Origin: Herbidospora sakaeratensis
GTDB lineage: Bacteria > Actinomycetota > Actinomycetes > Streptosporangiales > Streptosporangiaceae
Direction of reading: 5' to 3'
DNA length: 64,000 nucleotides
NCBI RefSeq assembly: GCF_001570525.1
Contig: NZ_BBXC01000016.1
Coordinates: forward strand, 62,001 to 126,000
Shown here: in pieces, positions 43,307 through 52,038 of the stretch
Position numbering within the stretch: the first letter of the stretch is position 1
How the letters are laid out: every line of letters starts with the position of its first letter
The notes under the pieces: generated by a model
Told to the model about the DNA's origin: nothing
The model's input: only the letters and a program-made list of their open reading frames with translations
Databases searched by the model: none
Made by a program: the position numbers and the translations under genes

Positions 43307-44707
43307 TCAGGCGCTGCGGTGGGGCTCGAAGCGCATCGTGCGGGAGACGCCCACCCGGACCGTCGTGCCGGGCATGATCGTGACCGACTCGTTCGGGGGG
43401 ATGTCGTAGAAGTTCGGGTCGCCCGGGGGCTGGATCTGGGTGCCGTTGACCGAGCCGAGGTCGATCAGGTTCACGTCCCAGTTCTCGAGGGTGACCCGCA
43501 GGTGGCGGCGGGAGACCGAGCCGTCGGGGCTGGTCACCCGGGCCGGGCGGGCGTCGCCCGACTGCACCTCGGGGGCGCGCTCGGGGTCGCGGCCGAGGAT
43601 GTAGTCGCTGTCGAGGGTCAGCGCCATGCCGTCGTCGAGGAGCAGGACGCCGAGCGCGGGGCGCGGGCCCTTGTAGGGCACCAGGTCACGCGTCGACAGG
43701 GGCACTCCGCAGACCGCGCAGTAGGGCGCGCGCGGGTCGTTGAAGTGGTCGTTCTTGCAGTCGACGCCGTGGACCATGGGGCCGAGGCGCTCCGGGGCGG
43801 CGTCCATCTGGGTGGAGTCGCTCGGGTCGTCGGCCGGGGGCTCGGGCTGCGGCTGGGGTTCGAAGTGGCCGCTGTCGTGGCGGCGGTCGTCGTGCTGGGT
43901 CGGCAGCGGCTCGGCGACCGGGGGCTGCGGGGCGCCCATCGGCGGGGGGCCCATCGGCAGGCCGGGGGGCGGGCCGAAGGGGCCCGGGGCCGGGTGGGGC
44001 GGCGGCTGCATCGGGCCGCCCATGGGAGGCGGCTCGTAGGGGGCCGGCTCGTAGGGCGGCGGCGGGTCGTAGGACGGCTGGCCGCCGTACGGCGGCACGC
44101 CCGGCGGGGGCGGCGGCTGGTGGGGGATCATCGGCTGCTGCGGGCCCGAGGGCTGCGAGGCGTAGGGATGACCCGGCTGGGGCGGCGGGGAGGGCTGCGG
44201 GATCGGGTGGGGCCGGTGCATGGTGTGGCCGGTCGCCGTGTAGTCGATCTCGGCGCCGCCGCCCGCGACCACCCCGCCGTCGAGGCGCGAGTAAGGGCTG
44301 GACGGGCCCGAGCCGGGCAGCCGCAACTCGACCCGGCCCACCGGTCCGGCCACCAGGCGGTCGGCCCACGTGAGGGCGTCCTGCCCCGAGACCACGAAGT
44401 CGCCGTCGGGGGCGCCGAAGAGGTGGGCCGAGGCCGCGCCCGACACCAGCACCGCCACGCCGCCACCCGTCGGACCGGCGACCGCGATGGTCGGCGGCTC
44501 GTCGTTCATGGAGCGCGCCAGAACCTGGGCGACCTTACGGACCAGGGCCCGTCCGTCGCCGCCGTTCTCGGCGGTCTCCCGCACCGCGTCGAGCAACTCC
44601 TCAACCTGCGCCGAGCCCGGCCCGCACACCAGCGCCAGCCCGTTCAGGTGAGCGACCACACCGTCACCCGGAAGCGGACGGACCACCCCCGCGCCCTGCT
44701 CCGTCAC
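43307..44707 (-). CDS. FHA-domain protein with Pro-rich linker and zinc-ribbon-like motif
   Basis: A 466-residue cytoplasmic signalling protein. Residues 1-155 form a domain I cannot name (with AGPTGGGVAVLVSG and WADRLVAGPVGRVELRL). Residues 165-270 are a Pro/Gly/Tyr-rich disordered linker. Cys317, Cys330 and Cys333 (PYCAVCG) suggest a small metal-binding ribbon. Residues 365-455 are an FHA phosphothreonine-binding domain with GRDPER, SVSRRHLRV and DLGSVNGTQI. GTG 44707 follows GGAGGAGA. FHA proteins usually read Ser/Thr kinase signals; the kinase at 16070 is one candidate in this window but no link is shown. Confidence 0.88.
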   Translation of the reverse strand: MTEQGAGVVRPLPGDGVVAHLNGLALVCGPGSAQVEELLDAVRETAENGGDGRALVRKVAQVLARSMNDEPPTIAVAGPTGGGVAVLVSGAASAHLFGAPDGDFVVSGQDALTWADRLVAGPVGRVELRLPGSGPSSPYSRLDGGVVAGGGAEIDYTATGHTMHRPHPIPQPSPPPQPGHPYASQPSGPQQPMIPHQPPPPPGVPPYGGQPSYDPPPPYEPAPYEPPPMGGPMQPPPHPAPGPFGPPPGLPMGPPPMGAPQPPVAEPLPTQHDDRRHDSGHFEPQPQPEPPADDPSDSTQMDAAPERLGPMVHGVDCKNDHFNDPRAPYCAVCGVPLSTRDLVPYKGPRPALGVLLLDDGMALTLDSDYILGRDPERAPEVQSGDARPARVTSPDGSVSRRHLRVTLENWDVNLIDLGSVNGTQIQPPGDPNFYDIPPNESVTIMPGTTVRVGVSRTMRFEPHRSA

Positions 44708-44806
44708 AGAACTCTCCTCCGGCCATACCTAACTTCTGATCGTTTGACCAGAACATTAGTGGTGCGCGAGCCAGATGACGAGTGGGGGTGATCGCTCCCG
44801 ATCTGG

Positions 44807-45925
44807 TCAGACGCCCGTGAAGACCCGGTTGACGTCGGCGGTGGCGAGCACGCCGTAGATTTCGCCGCCCCGTTCGACGAGCAGATATTCGCCCGCGGGG
44901 TTGTCGCGCATCGCGTCGATCAACGACTCGCCCTCGAGGTCGGCGCCCAGGACGAGGGCCGGTTCGAGGGAGCGCGCCAGCGACCCGGCGGAGATCCACG
45001 GGCGGCGCGCCTCGGGGGTCGCGTTGACGGCCGCCTCGTTGACGATCCCGGTCGGGCGGCCCTCGTGGTCGACGATCACCAGCGCCCCGGCGCCGCCCTC
45101 ACGGGCCCGCCTGAGGGCCTCGGCGAGCGGCACGTCGGAGGCGACCGGCAGGGCCCTCCTGGCCAGCGCGCGGGCCCGCACCTGGGGCAGCTTCGACCGC
45201 ACCTTGGCCACCCGCAGCGACTGCGTGGCGCCCATCCAGATGAACGAGGCCAGGATCATCGACCAGATGATGGAGGTGAGGTCGGGCTCCTGCCCGGCCA
45301 TCAGCGGCAGGACGAGCTGGTAGAGCACCACCACGACGGCGACGCCCCGGCCGACCCACGCGGCGGCGACGGTGCCCGAGTTGGCGTTGCGGGTGAGCCG
45401 CCACACCCCGGCCCTGAGCATCCGGCCGCCGTCGAGCGGCAGGCCGGGCAGCAGGTTGAACACGCCCACGATCACGTTGGAGAACCACAGGATGTAGAGC
45501 AGGACCTTGGGGATCGTGCCCTCGTCGAGGAACTGCTCGACGCCGAAGAAGACGGCCGCCAGGCCGAGCGAGGCGACCGGGCCGGCGAAGGAGATCAGGA
45601 ACTCCTTGCCGGGGGTGTCGGGCTCGCGCTCGATCTCCGAGACCCCGCCCAGCAGGTAGAGCGTGATGCGCTTGACCGGCAGACCATAGGCTTTGGCGAC
45701 CACGCAGTGGGCCAGCTCGTGGACGAGCACCGACAGGTAGAGCAGCACCGCGAACAGCAGGGCGACTGAGTAGTGCACGAATGTTGAGAATTCCGGTAGT
45801 TGCCCTGCGGCGACCGGTTCGTACGTGATCGTGATGAACGCGGCGACGATCAGCCACGTCGGCGACACGTAGACCGGGATCCCGAACGGGCGGCCCATCC
45901 GCAGCCCCGGGGACGGTGTGCTCAT
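44807..45925 (-). CDS. Site-2 protease (M50) with CBS domains
   Basis: An intramembrane zinc metalloprotease of the S2P/SpoIVFB type with a C-terminal CBS pair, 372 residues from ATG 45925. The zinc motif HELAH (residues 69-73) and NLLPGLPLDGGR with Asp165 are intact, inside a core of about six membrane helices. The CBS pair (about residues 255-372) probably senses nucleotides. An ATG nine codons upstream is possible. It diverges from the RecB-type gene, the neighbour order seen in other actinomycetes between trmI and the nuclease. Confidence 0.93.
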   Translation of the reverse strand: MSTPSPGLRMGRPFGIPVYVSPTWLIVAAFITITYEPVAAGQLPEFSTFVHYSVALLFAVLLYLSVLVHELAHCVVAKAYGLPVKRITLYLLGGVSEIEREPDTPGKEFLISFAGPVASLGLAAVFFGVEQFLDEGTIPKVLLYILWFSNVIVGVFNLLPGLPLDGGRMLRAGVWRLTRNANSGTVAAAWVGRGVAVVVVLYQLVLPLMAGQEPDLTSIIWSMILASFIWMGATQSLRVAKVRSKLPQVRARALARRALPVASDVPLAEALRRAREGGAGALVIVDHEGRPTGIVNEAAVNATPEARRPWISAGSLARSLEPALVLGADLEGESLIDAMRDNPAGEYLLVERGGEIYGVLATADVNRVFTGV

Positions 45926-46021
45926 AACGGTCTGGTTCCCCTTCCTTGGCATGGATCCTACGCGCCGTCACCGGCCCCGGCGGGCCTCGGAAGTGTCGGG
46001 GGCATGGCCTATCGTCTGGGC

Positions 46022-46885
46022 ATGACCCTGACCGAGGAGCGCGCCGTCATCGGCGCGTTGTCCCCCTCCCGTGCCGGTGACTTCATGACCTGCCCGTTGC
46101 TCTACCGGTTCAGGGTGATCGACCAGCTCCCCGAGAAACCCTCGGCGGCGGCGGTGCGGGGCACGCTCGTCCACGCCGTGCTCGAACGCCTCTACGACCT
46201 GCCGCCCGGGGCCCGCACCGCCGCGGCCGCCCGCGAGCTGCTCGACCCGCAGTGGCGGCGGCTGCTGGAGGAGGAGCCCGCCTACGAGGGGCTGTTCGCC
46301 ACCGACGCCGAGCGCGACGAGTGGCTGGAGCAGGCGCGCGGCATGGTCGACCGCTACTTCACCCTCGAAGACCCGACGGTGCTCGAACCGGCCGAGCGCG
46401 AGCTCTACGTCGAGGCGGTGCTCGACAGCGGCCTGCTGCTGCGGGGCTACGTCGACCGGCTCGACGTCGCGCCCACCGGCGAGATCCGGGTGGTCGACTA
46501 CAAGACCGGCGCCGCCCCCGGTCCCCACTTCGAGGCCAAGGCGCTGTTCCAGATGAAGTTCTACGCCCTGGTGATCTGGCGGCAGCGCGGCGAGATCCCC
46601 CGGCTGCTCCAGCTGATGTATCTGAGCGGCCAGGGCGAGGTGCTGCGCTACCAGCCCGACGAGGCCGACCTGCGGGCGACCGAGCGCAAGGTGGAGGCGT
46701 TGTGGCAGGCGATCGAGCGGTCGCTGACGACCCGCGAGTGGCACCACCGGCCGTCGCGGTTGTGCGGCTGGTGCGACCACCAGGCGCTCTGCCCCGAGTT
46801 CGGCGGCACTCCCCCGCCCGTGCCGGAGGAGCGGCCCCGGCCGTCGCGGCGGCTGGCGGCCCGCGCGGCGACCGACGAGCTCTGA
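46022..46885 (+). CDS. RecB-family exonuclease with iron-sulfur cysteines
   Basis: A 287-residue PD-(D/E)XK nuclease of the RecB/Cas4-like group. Active-site elements are GYVDRLD (Asp145) and VVDYKTG (Asp159, Lys161), with an upstream His in GTLVHAVLERLYD. Four cysteines (24, 248, 251, 257; CGWCDHQALC) match the 4Fe-4S arrangement of AddB/Cas4 nucleases. It has no helicase domain. The ATG at 46022 begins MTLTEERAVIGALSPSRAGD. A homologue lies near trmI in Mycobacterium. No cas genes are near, so a repair role is more likely than CRISPR adaptation. Confidence 0.92.
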   Translation: MTLTEERAVIGALSPSRAGDFMTCPLLYRFRVIDQLPEKPSAAAVRGTLVHAVLERLYDLPPGARTAAAARELLDPQWRRLLEEEPAYEGLFATDAERDEWLEQARGMVDRYFTLEDPTVLEPAERELYVEAVLDSGLLLRGYVDRLDVAPTGEIRVVDYKTGAAPGPHFEAKALFQMKFYALVIWRQRGEIPRLLQLMYLSGQGEVLRYQPDEADLRATERKVEALWQAIERSLTTREWHHRPSRLCGWCDHQALCPEFGGTPPPVPEERPRPSRRLAARAATDEL

Positions 46886-46940
46886 GCACGAGTCCTTTGA
46901 GCACCCGGCCTCTGAGCACCCGGCCTCTGAGCACCGGGCT
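46881..46940. repeat. Short 15-bp tandem repeat at the 3' end of the RecB-type gene
   Basis: TCTGAGCACCCGGCC and close variants occur about three and a half times with a 15-bp period, starting in the last codons of the nuclease gene. The gene's own TGA stop is part of the first copy, so copy number does not alter the protein. No clear function. Confidence 0.7.
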
Positions 46941-46989
46941 CCTTCTTGCGGATGAGGTCTGCGGGCCGGCATGCGCCTAAATTGATTGC

Positions 46990-48171
46990 GTGCGCACCTC
47001 CCCCCGTCGGCAGCTGATCAGCGACTCAGTCCTCGCGGTCGTGGTGACCGCGTCCTCGCTGCTCTTCGCGTTGTCGGTCGGGCCGGGCACCGACTCGGGC
47101 TGGGAGGGCGTGCCGGTGTTCGGCCGCCCGGCCGACGCCGTGGGCCTGCTGCTGATCGCCGCGTGCACGCTGCCGCTGGCGTTCCGGCGGCGGTGGCCGT
47201 TCCTGATCCTGCTGGCGACCAGCGTGCCCGCCCTGCTGCTGACCGGGCTCGGCTACAACCCGGGGCTGGCCGACTTCGCGGCCGTCATCCTGCTCTACAC
47301 CGTGGCGACGCAGCGGGGGCTGGCGCTGAGCGTGCTGGCGGCGCTGCTGGTGATGGCCGGCTACCTGGCCGGGGCGCTGCCCGCCAGCGAGGAGCTCGGG
47401 TGGGCCGACCACGCGATCGTCGTGGTCGTCACGGCGCTGGTGTGGGTGGTCGGGCGCACGATCCGGCTGCGGCGGGCCTATCTCGGCGAACTCGTCGACC
47501 GGGCCGACCGGCTGGAGCGGGCCCGCGAGGCCGACACCCGCGCGGCGCGGGCCGAGGAGCGGTCGCGGATCGCCAGGGAGCTGCACGACGTCGTGGCCCA
47601 CCACGTCTCGGTGATGACGGTGCAGGCCGCGGCCGCCCGCACGATGCTGGAGAAGGACCCCTCCGTGGCGCGCGAGGCGCTGATCTCCATCGAGGAGATG
47701 GGGCGTACGGCGATGGCCGAGATGCGCAGCATCGTCGGCGTGCTGCGCACCGACGGGCCGGCCGAGCGCGGCCCCCAGCCGGGCATGGACGATCTGCCCG
47801 GCCTCGTCGACCAGATGCGGGAGGCGGGGCTGACCACGCAGCTCTGGCTCGAGGGCGAGACGCGGCAGCTGCCGCCGGGCGTCGACCTGGCCGCCTACCG
47901 GCTGGTGCAGGAGGCGCTCACCAACAGCCTGCGGCACGCGGGGCCGGCCGCCCGCGCGTGGGTGACCGTCCGCCACGAGCCGAGCGAGCTGATGGTGCAC
48001 GTCGAGGACGACGGGCACGGGCTCGTGCTGAAACGCGAGAACGGCGGCAAGGGGCACGGTCTGGTGGGCATCAAGGAGCGAGTTGCCCTCTATGGTGGAG
48101 TTCTGCGGATCGGCCCGCGACCGGGGGGCGGATTCGAGGTCCGGGCCCGCTTTCCCCTCAAGGACAGATAA
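46990..48171 (+). CDS. NarL-family sensor histidine kinase
   Basis: A 393-residue membrane histidine kinase. The N-terminal part has about five or six membrane helices (residues 10-155) without a large external domain. The HisKA_3 dimerisation helix RIARELHDVVAHHVSVM carries the phosphorylated His199. The HATPase domain has LVQEALTNSLRHAG and DDGHGLV with GHGLVGIKERV. GTG 46990 lies six bases after TAAATT and has no ribosome site, suggesting leaderless translation. The response regulator starts directly after the stop. The signal is unknown. Confidence 0.93.
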   Translation: MRTSPRRQLISDSVLAVVVTASSLLFALSVGPGTDSGWEGVPVFGRPADAVGLLLIAACTLPLAFRRRWPFLILLATSVPALLLTGLGYNPGLADFAAVILLYTVATQRGLALSVLAALLVMAGYLAGALPASEELGWADHAIVVVVTALVWVVGRTIRLRRAYLGELVDRADRLERAREADTRAARAEERSRIARELHDVVAHHVSVMTVQAAAARTMLEKDPSVAREALISIEEMGRTAMAEMRSIVGVLRTDGPAERGPQPGMDDLPGLVDQMREAGLTTQLWLEGETRQLPPGVDLAAYRLVQEALTNSLRHAGPAARAWVTVRHEPSELMVHVEDDGHGLVLKRENGGKGHGLVGIKERVALYGGVLRIGPRPGGGFEVRARFPLKDR

Positions 48172-48855
48172 ATGCCGATCAGGGTGCTGTTGGTCGACGA
48201 CCAGCCGCTGCTGCGCACGGGGTTCAGGTTCATCCTGGAGGCCGAGACCGACGTGACCGTGGTCGGCGAGGCGGGCGACGGCTCGACCGCGATGGACCAG
48301 TCACGGGCGCTGCTGCCCGACGTGGTCCTGATGGACATCCGGATGCCCGGCATGGACGGCATCGAGGCGACCCGCCGCATCGTCCGCGACGCCCCGCCGT
48401 CGGCCCACGTGCCCCGGGTGCTGGTGCTGACCACCTTCGACCTCGACGAGTACATCGTGGAGGCGCTGCGGGCCGGGGCCAGCGGGTTCCTGCTCAAGGA
48501 CGTGCCGCCCGCCGAGCTGGTGCAGGCGATCCGGGTGGTGGCGGGCGGCGACGCGATCGTGGCGCCCAGCGTGACGCGGCGGCTGCTCGACAAGTTCGCC
48601 AGCCGCCTGCCGTCGGCGCAGCAGCAGGCGTCGCCGACGCGGCTGGCCCGGCTGACCGAGCGGGAGCTGGAGGTCCTGAAGCTCATCGCCAAGGGCCTGT
48701 CGAACGCCGAGATCGCCCGCGAGCTGGTGGTCAGCGAGACGACGGTGAAGACCCACGTCGGCAACGTGCTGACGAAGCTGGGGCTGCGCGACCGGGTGCA
48801 GGCGGTCGTGCTGGCCTACGAGACCGGATTGATCACGCCCGGCGCCCACCCGTAG
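48172..48855 (+). CDS. NarL/LuxR-type response regulator
   Basis: A 227-residue two-component regulator paired with the upstream kinase. The receiver has the acidic pair Asp9-Asp10, the phosphorylation site Asp55 in LMDIRMPG, and the switch Lys in FLLKDVPP. The C-terminal LuxR HTH reads LTERELEVLKLIAKGLSNAEI and VSETTVKTHVGNVLTKLG (split here). ATG 48172 follows the kinase TAA with no gap. Targets cannot be read; the eboC-E-F and dpp genes are nearby but on the other strand. Confidence 0.95.
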   Translation: MPIRVLLVDDQPLLRTGFRFILEAETDVTVVGEAGDGSTAMDQSRALLPDVVLMDIRMPGMDGIEATRRIVRDAPPSAHVPRVLVLTTFDLDEYIVEALRAGASGFLLKDVPPAELVQAIRVVAGGDAIVAPSVTRRLLDKFASRLPSAQQQASPTRLARLTERELEVLKLIAKGLSNAEIARELVVSETTVKTHVGNVLTKLGLRDRVQAVVLAYETGLITPGAHP

Positions 48856-48947
48856 CGGCCGGGTCCCGCGATCCCGGGCCGGAAGACGTGCGGCGCCGGG
48901 CCCGCCGCGACCAGGCAGCTGGTCACGTGGGCCCGGATGCCGGGAAC

Positions 48948-50246
48948 CTACTTCCGGCGCAGCTCCTTGAGCAGCAGGTCCTTCACGTCGGTCGCGTGGT
49001 AGCTGTCGCCGTCCCACGGGCCGATCAGGACCGGGCCGTCCTCGGGTGAGTCGGGGAGGCGGCCGTGGCTGCCCGACACCTGCTTGGGGTCGAGGGGGAC
49101 GACCGACATCTCGTACCGGAAACCCATCTTCTTGCGCAGCAGCGCCTTGGCGGCGATGGCCTTGCTGGTCATGAACAGCTCGGCGGGGTCGTAGCCGGGC
49201 TTGCGGTGGATCTCGACCAGCTTGGCGAAGTCGGGGGCGCGGTCGTCGTCGAACCAGTAGTAGTAGGTGAACCAGGCGTCCGGCTCGGCCACGGCGACCA
49301 GTTCCCCGGCGCGTTCGTGGTCGAGGCCGTACTTCTCCTTGCCGGCCTGGTCGAGGACCTCGTCGACGCCGTCGAGGCCCGCGATCAGGTCGCGCACGCG
49401 CGGGATGTCGGCCGAGTCGCGCACGTAGACGTGCGAGATCTGGTGGTCGGACACCGCGAAGGCGCGGCTCGTCCACGGGTCGAGGTACTCCATGCCGACC
49501 TGGGTGTAGACCTCCAGGAGGCCCTCGCGGCGCAGCGCGCGGTTGATGTCGACGGCCTTGGAGGCGTTGGTGATGCCGTACTCCGACAGGATGACCGGGT
49601 TCTGGTCGAGCAGCGGCACCAGCGCCTGGTCGACGGCCTTGGCGGCGTCGATCGCCTGCTGCGAGTCGGGGCCGAAACGCTGCAGGTCGTAGTCGAGGTG
49701 CGGGATGTAGACCATGGTGAGGTCGGGCCGCTCCTCGTTGATGAGCTTGCGGGTGGCGCCCACGATCCAGTTCGACGAGGTGATGCCGGCGTTCGGGCCC
49801 CAGTAGGTGAACAGGGGGAACTCGCCCAGGTCGTTCACCAGCCGGTCGTGCCACTCCGGGGGGCGCACGTACGCGTCGGGCGACTTGGCGCCGTCGGCGT
49901 GGTAGATCGGGCGGGGCGTCACCACGAAGTCGGAGTTGGTGCCCATGGCGTACCACCAGCAGACGTTGGCGGTCTTCAGGTCACGCGTGACGTCCCAGAT
50001 CTGCTCGCCCTGGATGAGGGCGTTGTGCTGGCGCCACAGGAAGACCTCGCCGAGGTCGCGGAAGTACCATCCGTTGCCGACGATGCCGTGGTCGCGGGGC
50101 ATCGCGCCGGTCACGATGGACGCCTGCACCGAACAGGTCACCGCGGGCAGCACCGGCGTCAGAGCGGCGGCGTTGCCCAGTTTCGACACGTTGGGCATAT
50201 GGGCGAGCAGCCGGGGGGTGAGCCCGACCACGTTGATAACGAGCAT
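48948..50246 (-). CDS. eboF: EboF-like alkaline phosphatase superfamily protein
   Basis: A 432-residue nucleotide pyrophosphatase/phosphodiesterase-like protein. The nucleophile region reads LPAVTCSVQASIVTGAMP with Thr37, followed by RDHGIVGNGWYF, typical of the family. HLDYDLQRFGPDSQQAID supplies metal ligands. The usual SDHG is SEYGITNA here and the first metal Asp is replaced (VINVVGL), so activity may be altered. It lies 10 bp after the isomerase-like gene in a row with a UbiA prenyltransferase, the gene set of the ebo operon (EboC, EboE, EboF). The symbol is by resemblance and context. Confidence 0.78.
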   Translation of the reverse strand: MLVINVVGLTPRLLAHMPNVSKLGNAAALTPVLPAVTCSVQASIVTGAMPRDHGIVGNGWYFRDLGEVFLWRQHNALIQGEQIWDVTRDLKTANVCWWYAMGTNSDFVVTPRPIYHADGAKSPDAYVRPPEWHDRLVNDLGEFPLFTYWGPNAGITSSNWIVGATRKLINEERPDLTMVYIPHLDYDLQRFGPDSQQAIDAAKAVDQALVPLLDQNPVILSEYGITNASKAVDINRALRREGLLEVYTQVGMEYLDPWTSRAFAVSDHQISHVYVRDSADIPRVRDLIAGLDGVDEVLDQAGKEKYGLDHERAGELVAVAEPDAWFTYYYWFDDDRAPDFAKLVEIHRKPGYDPAELFMTSKAIAAKALLRKKMGFRYEMSVVPLDPKQVSGSHGRLPDSPEDGPVLIGPWDGDSYHATDVKDLLLKELRRK

Positions 50247-50256
50247 GGTTGTGTCC

Positions 50257-51066
50257 TCAGGAATGACGTCGCAGGAATTCGATGGACCTCTGGGCGACCG
50301 CGGGGGCGGCGTGGCTGTGCCGGGCCAGCTCGACCGCGATCATCCCGTCGAACGCGCGCAACTCCGCCATGACGGGCGCGAACTCGATCTCTCCGTCGCC
50401 GAACTCCAGATGTTCGTGGACACCTCGCCGCATGTCCTCGATCTGGACGTGCACCAGGTAGGGCGACGCCCGCCGGACGCACTCGGCGACCGGCCAGGGT
50501 TCCAGGCACCGGCAGTGCCCGATGTCGAGGGTCAGCCCGAACCGGTCGGGCTCCCCCAGCCGCTTGCGCAGCCGCTCGTAGGAGGCCAGGTCGTCGACGA
50601 GCATGCCGGGCTCGGGTTCGAACCCGAGCACCACGTCGTGCTCCTCGGCGTCGGCCAGCAGGGTCTCGCAGTGCGCGGTCAGCCGGTCCCACGCGAGGTC
50701 CTCGGGCACGTCCTCGGGGCGGATGCCGCTCCAGAAGTGCACGACCGGCGCGCCGAGGTCGGCGGCCACCTCGATGGCCCTCTTCGTGTACGCCACCCGC
50801 GCCGCCGCGTCCTCGTGCAGCAGCGTCGGGTAGTGCTTGCGGAACCGGTCGAGGGTGTAGCGCCCGCCGGTCTCCACCACGACGCTCAGCCCGAGGCGGC
50901 CGAGCTTGGTGGCGACGCGGCTGACCTCGTCGAACGTGGGGTCGGGGCCGAGGTGGCCGTGGTCGAGGGTGAGCGCCACGCCGGTGTACCCGAGGTCGGC
51001 GAGCACGCTGAGCGCGTCGTCGAGGGAGTGGTCGCGGAACCCGTTCGAGCAGTAGCCGAAGTTCAT
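50257..51066 (-). CDS. eboE: EboE-like xylose isomerase/AP endonuclease-fold protein
   Basis: A 269-residue TIM-barrel protein of the sugar phosphate isomerase/epimerase group. Metal-binding residues are plausible in LTLDHGHLG, VLGFEPEPGML, TLDIGHCRCLEP and VHVQIEDMRRG-VHEH. The last, IEDMRRGVHEHLEFGDGEI, is typical of EboE-like members. ATG 51066 overlaps the prenyltransferase stop (ATGA). In the ebo operon, this protein, a UbiA prenyltransferase and a phosphatase-like protein work together on an unknown, exported metabolite. Real reaction unknown. Confidence 0.8.
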   Translation of the reverse strand: MNFGYCSNGFRDHSLDDALSVLADLGYTGVALTLDHGHLGPDPTFDEVSRVATKLGRLGLSVVVETGGRYTLDRFRKHYPTLLHEDAAARVAYTKRAIEVAADLGAPVVHFWSGIRPEDVPEDLAWDRLTAHCETLLADAEEHDVVLGFEPEPGMLVDDLASYERLRKRLGEPDRFGLTLDIGHCRCLEPWPVAECVRRASPYLVHVQIEDMRRGVHEHLEFGDGEIEFAPVMAELRAFDGMIAVELARHSHAAPAVAQRSIEFLRRHS

Positions 51067-51917
51067 GCCGTCGACATCTTCGACGAGAGCCAGCGGCCCA
51101 CCGGGAGCGCGGCCAGCAGGCCCAGCCCCGACAGCGTCTTGCCGCCGCCCGCCACGGCGGCCGACTGCAGCGGCACGAAGCCCATGATCGAGGCCCGGAC
51201 CGCCTGGCGGACCTGCTCGGGGTCGGGCTTGCCGCGCAGCGCCAGCGTCGCCTTGCCGCCGCTGGCGGCGTACCCGGCGATGAGGGCGGCCGCGGTGGCC
51301 TTGTCGACGGCCGAGCCCGCGCCCCTGGCCACCGAGACGGCCGCGAGGCCGGTGGCGGCGGCCGTACAGGCCAGGGCTCCGCGGACGGTGGCCGGGCTCG
51401 CCCCGGACACCTCCGCGCGGCCGAGGATGCTGATCCCGTAGGTGTGCGCCCCCACGGCGAATGCCATCGGCGTGGGACGGCCGGCGCCGAGCATCACGTC
51501 GAGCGTGCGGCAGGCCGCCATCGAGGCCGGCCCGGCCGGGGTGTGCTTCAGGCCCATGTCGTACGCCCACACCGCCCCCGCCAGCAGCGCGGAGATGGCG
51601 AAGCCCTTCCTGCCGCCCGCGAGCGTGGCCGCGGCGATCCCGGCCCCGGTGAGGCCGGCGGCGATGCCGAGGGCCTGGTTGGCTGAGATGCGCCCGGAGG
51701 GGATGGGCCGCTCGGGCCGCTCGACCGCGTCGATGTCGCGGTCGGCCCAGTCGTTCAGGGCCATCCCGGCCCAGTAGAGCAGCACCGAGGCGGCGGCCAG
51801 GCCGGGGGTTCCGCTGCGCCCGGCGAGCGCGGCGCCCGCCATGGTGTCGCCGGGGACGGAGAGGGTGGCCGGGGCGCGCACCAGTTCGAGTGCCGCCCTT
51901 AACCCGATTCGACTCAT
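51063..51917 (-). CDS. eboC: EboC-like UbiA-family prenyltransferase
   Basis: A 284-residue membrane prenyltransferase with seven to nine helices. The first Asp-rich motif NDWADRDIDAVERPERPIP (from residue 55) is intact and the second is reduced to AYDMGLKHTPAG. UbiA enzymes attach polyprenyl chains to aromatic or other acceptors. It leads the eboC-eboE-eboF unit. ATG 51917 follows GGAAG at six bases. SCO-type and cyanobacterial ebo clusters have homologues, but eboA, eboB and eboD are not in this window. Confidence 0.82.
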   Translation of the reverse strand: MSRIGLRAALELVRAPATLSVPGDTMAGAALAGRSGTPGLAAASVLLYWAGMALNDWADRDIDAVERPERPIPSGRISANQALGIAAGLTGAGIAAATLAGGRKGFAISALLAGAVWAYDMGLKHTPAGPASMAACRTLDVMLGAGRPTPMAFAVGAHTYGISILGRAEVSGASPATVRGALACTAAATGLAAVSVARGAGSAVDKATAAALIAGYAASGGKATLALRGKPDPEQVRQAVRASIMGFVPLQSAAVAGGGKTLSGLGLLAALPVGRWLSSKMSTA

Positions 51918-51926
51918 TTACGACTT

Positions 51927-51954
51927 CCGATCACTTACCAAGCTAGATGATCGG
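51927..51954. promoter_or_regulatory. Inverted repeat in the eboC promoter region
   Basis: CCGATCA (51927-51933) and TGATCGG (51948-51954) form a perfect 7-bp inverted repeat with a 14-base spacer, just upstream of eboC and divergent from the gene at 52039. It could be an operator for either gene. No bound regulator is evident. Confidence 0.4.
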
Positions 51955-52038
51955 ATGTTTCCAGACTTTTCGTCCGGAAGCGAGCCCTTGACCTGCTTTA
52001 AGGGAGATATCCGCTCATAAAGGGAACTGGGAGCAGGC

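Noticed and set aside
46022-46885. Cas4 of a CRISPR system
   Set aside because: The nuclease has Cas4-like motifs and cysteines, but no other cas gene or repeat array is in the window, and a RecB-type homologue at this place is usual in actinobacteria.
46881-46940. CRISPR-like array
   Set aside because: The repeats are only 15 bp and directly abutting, without spacers.
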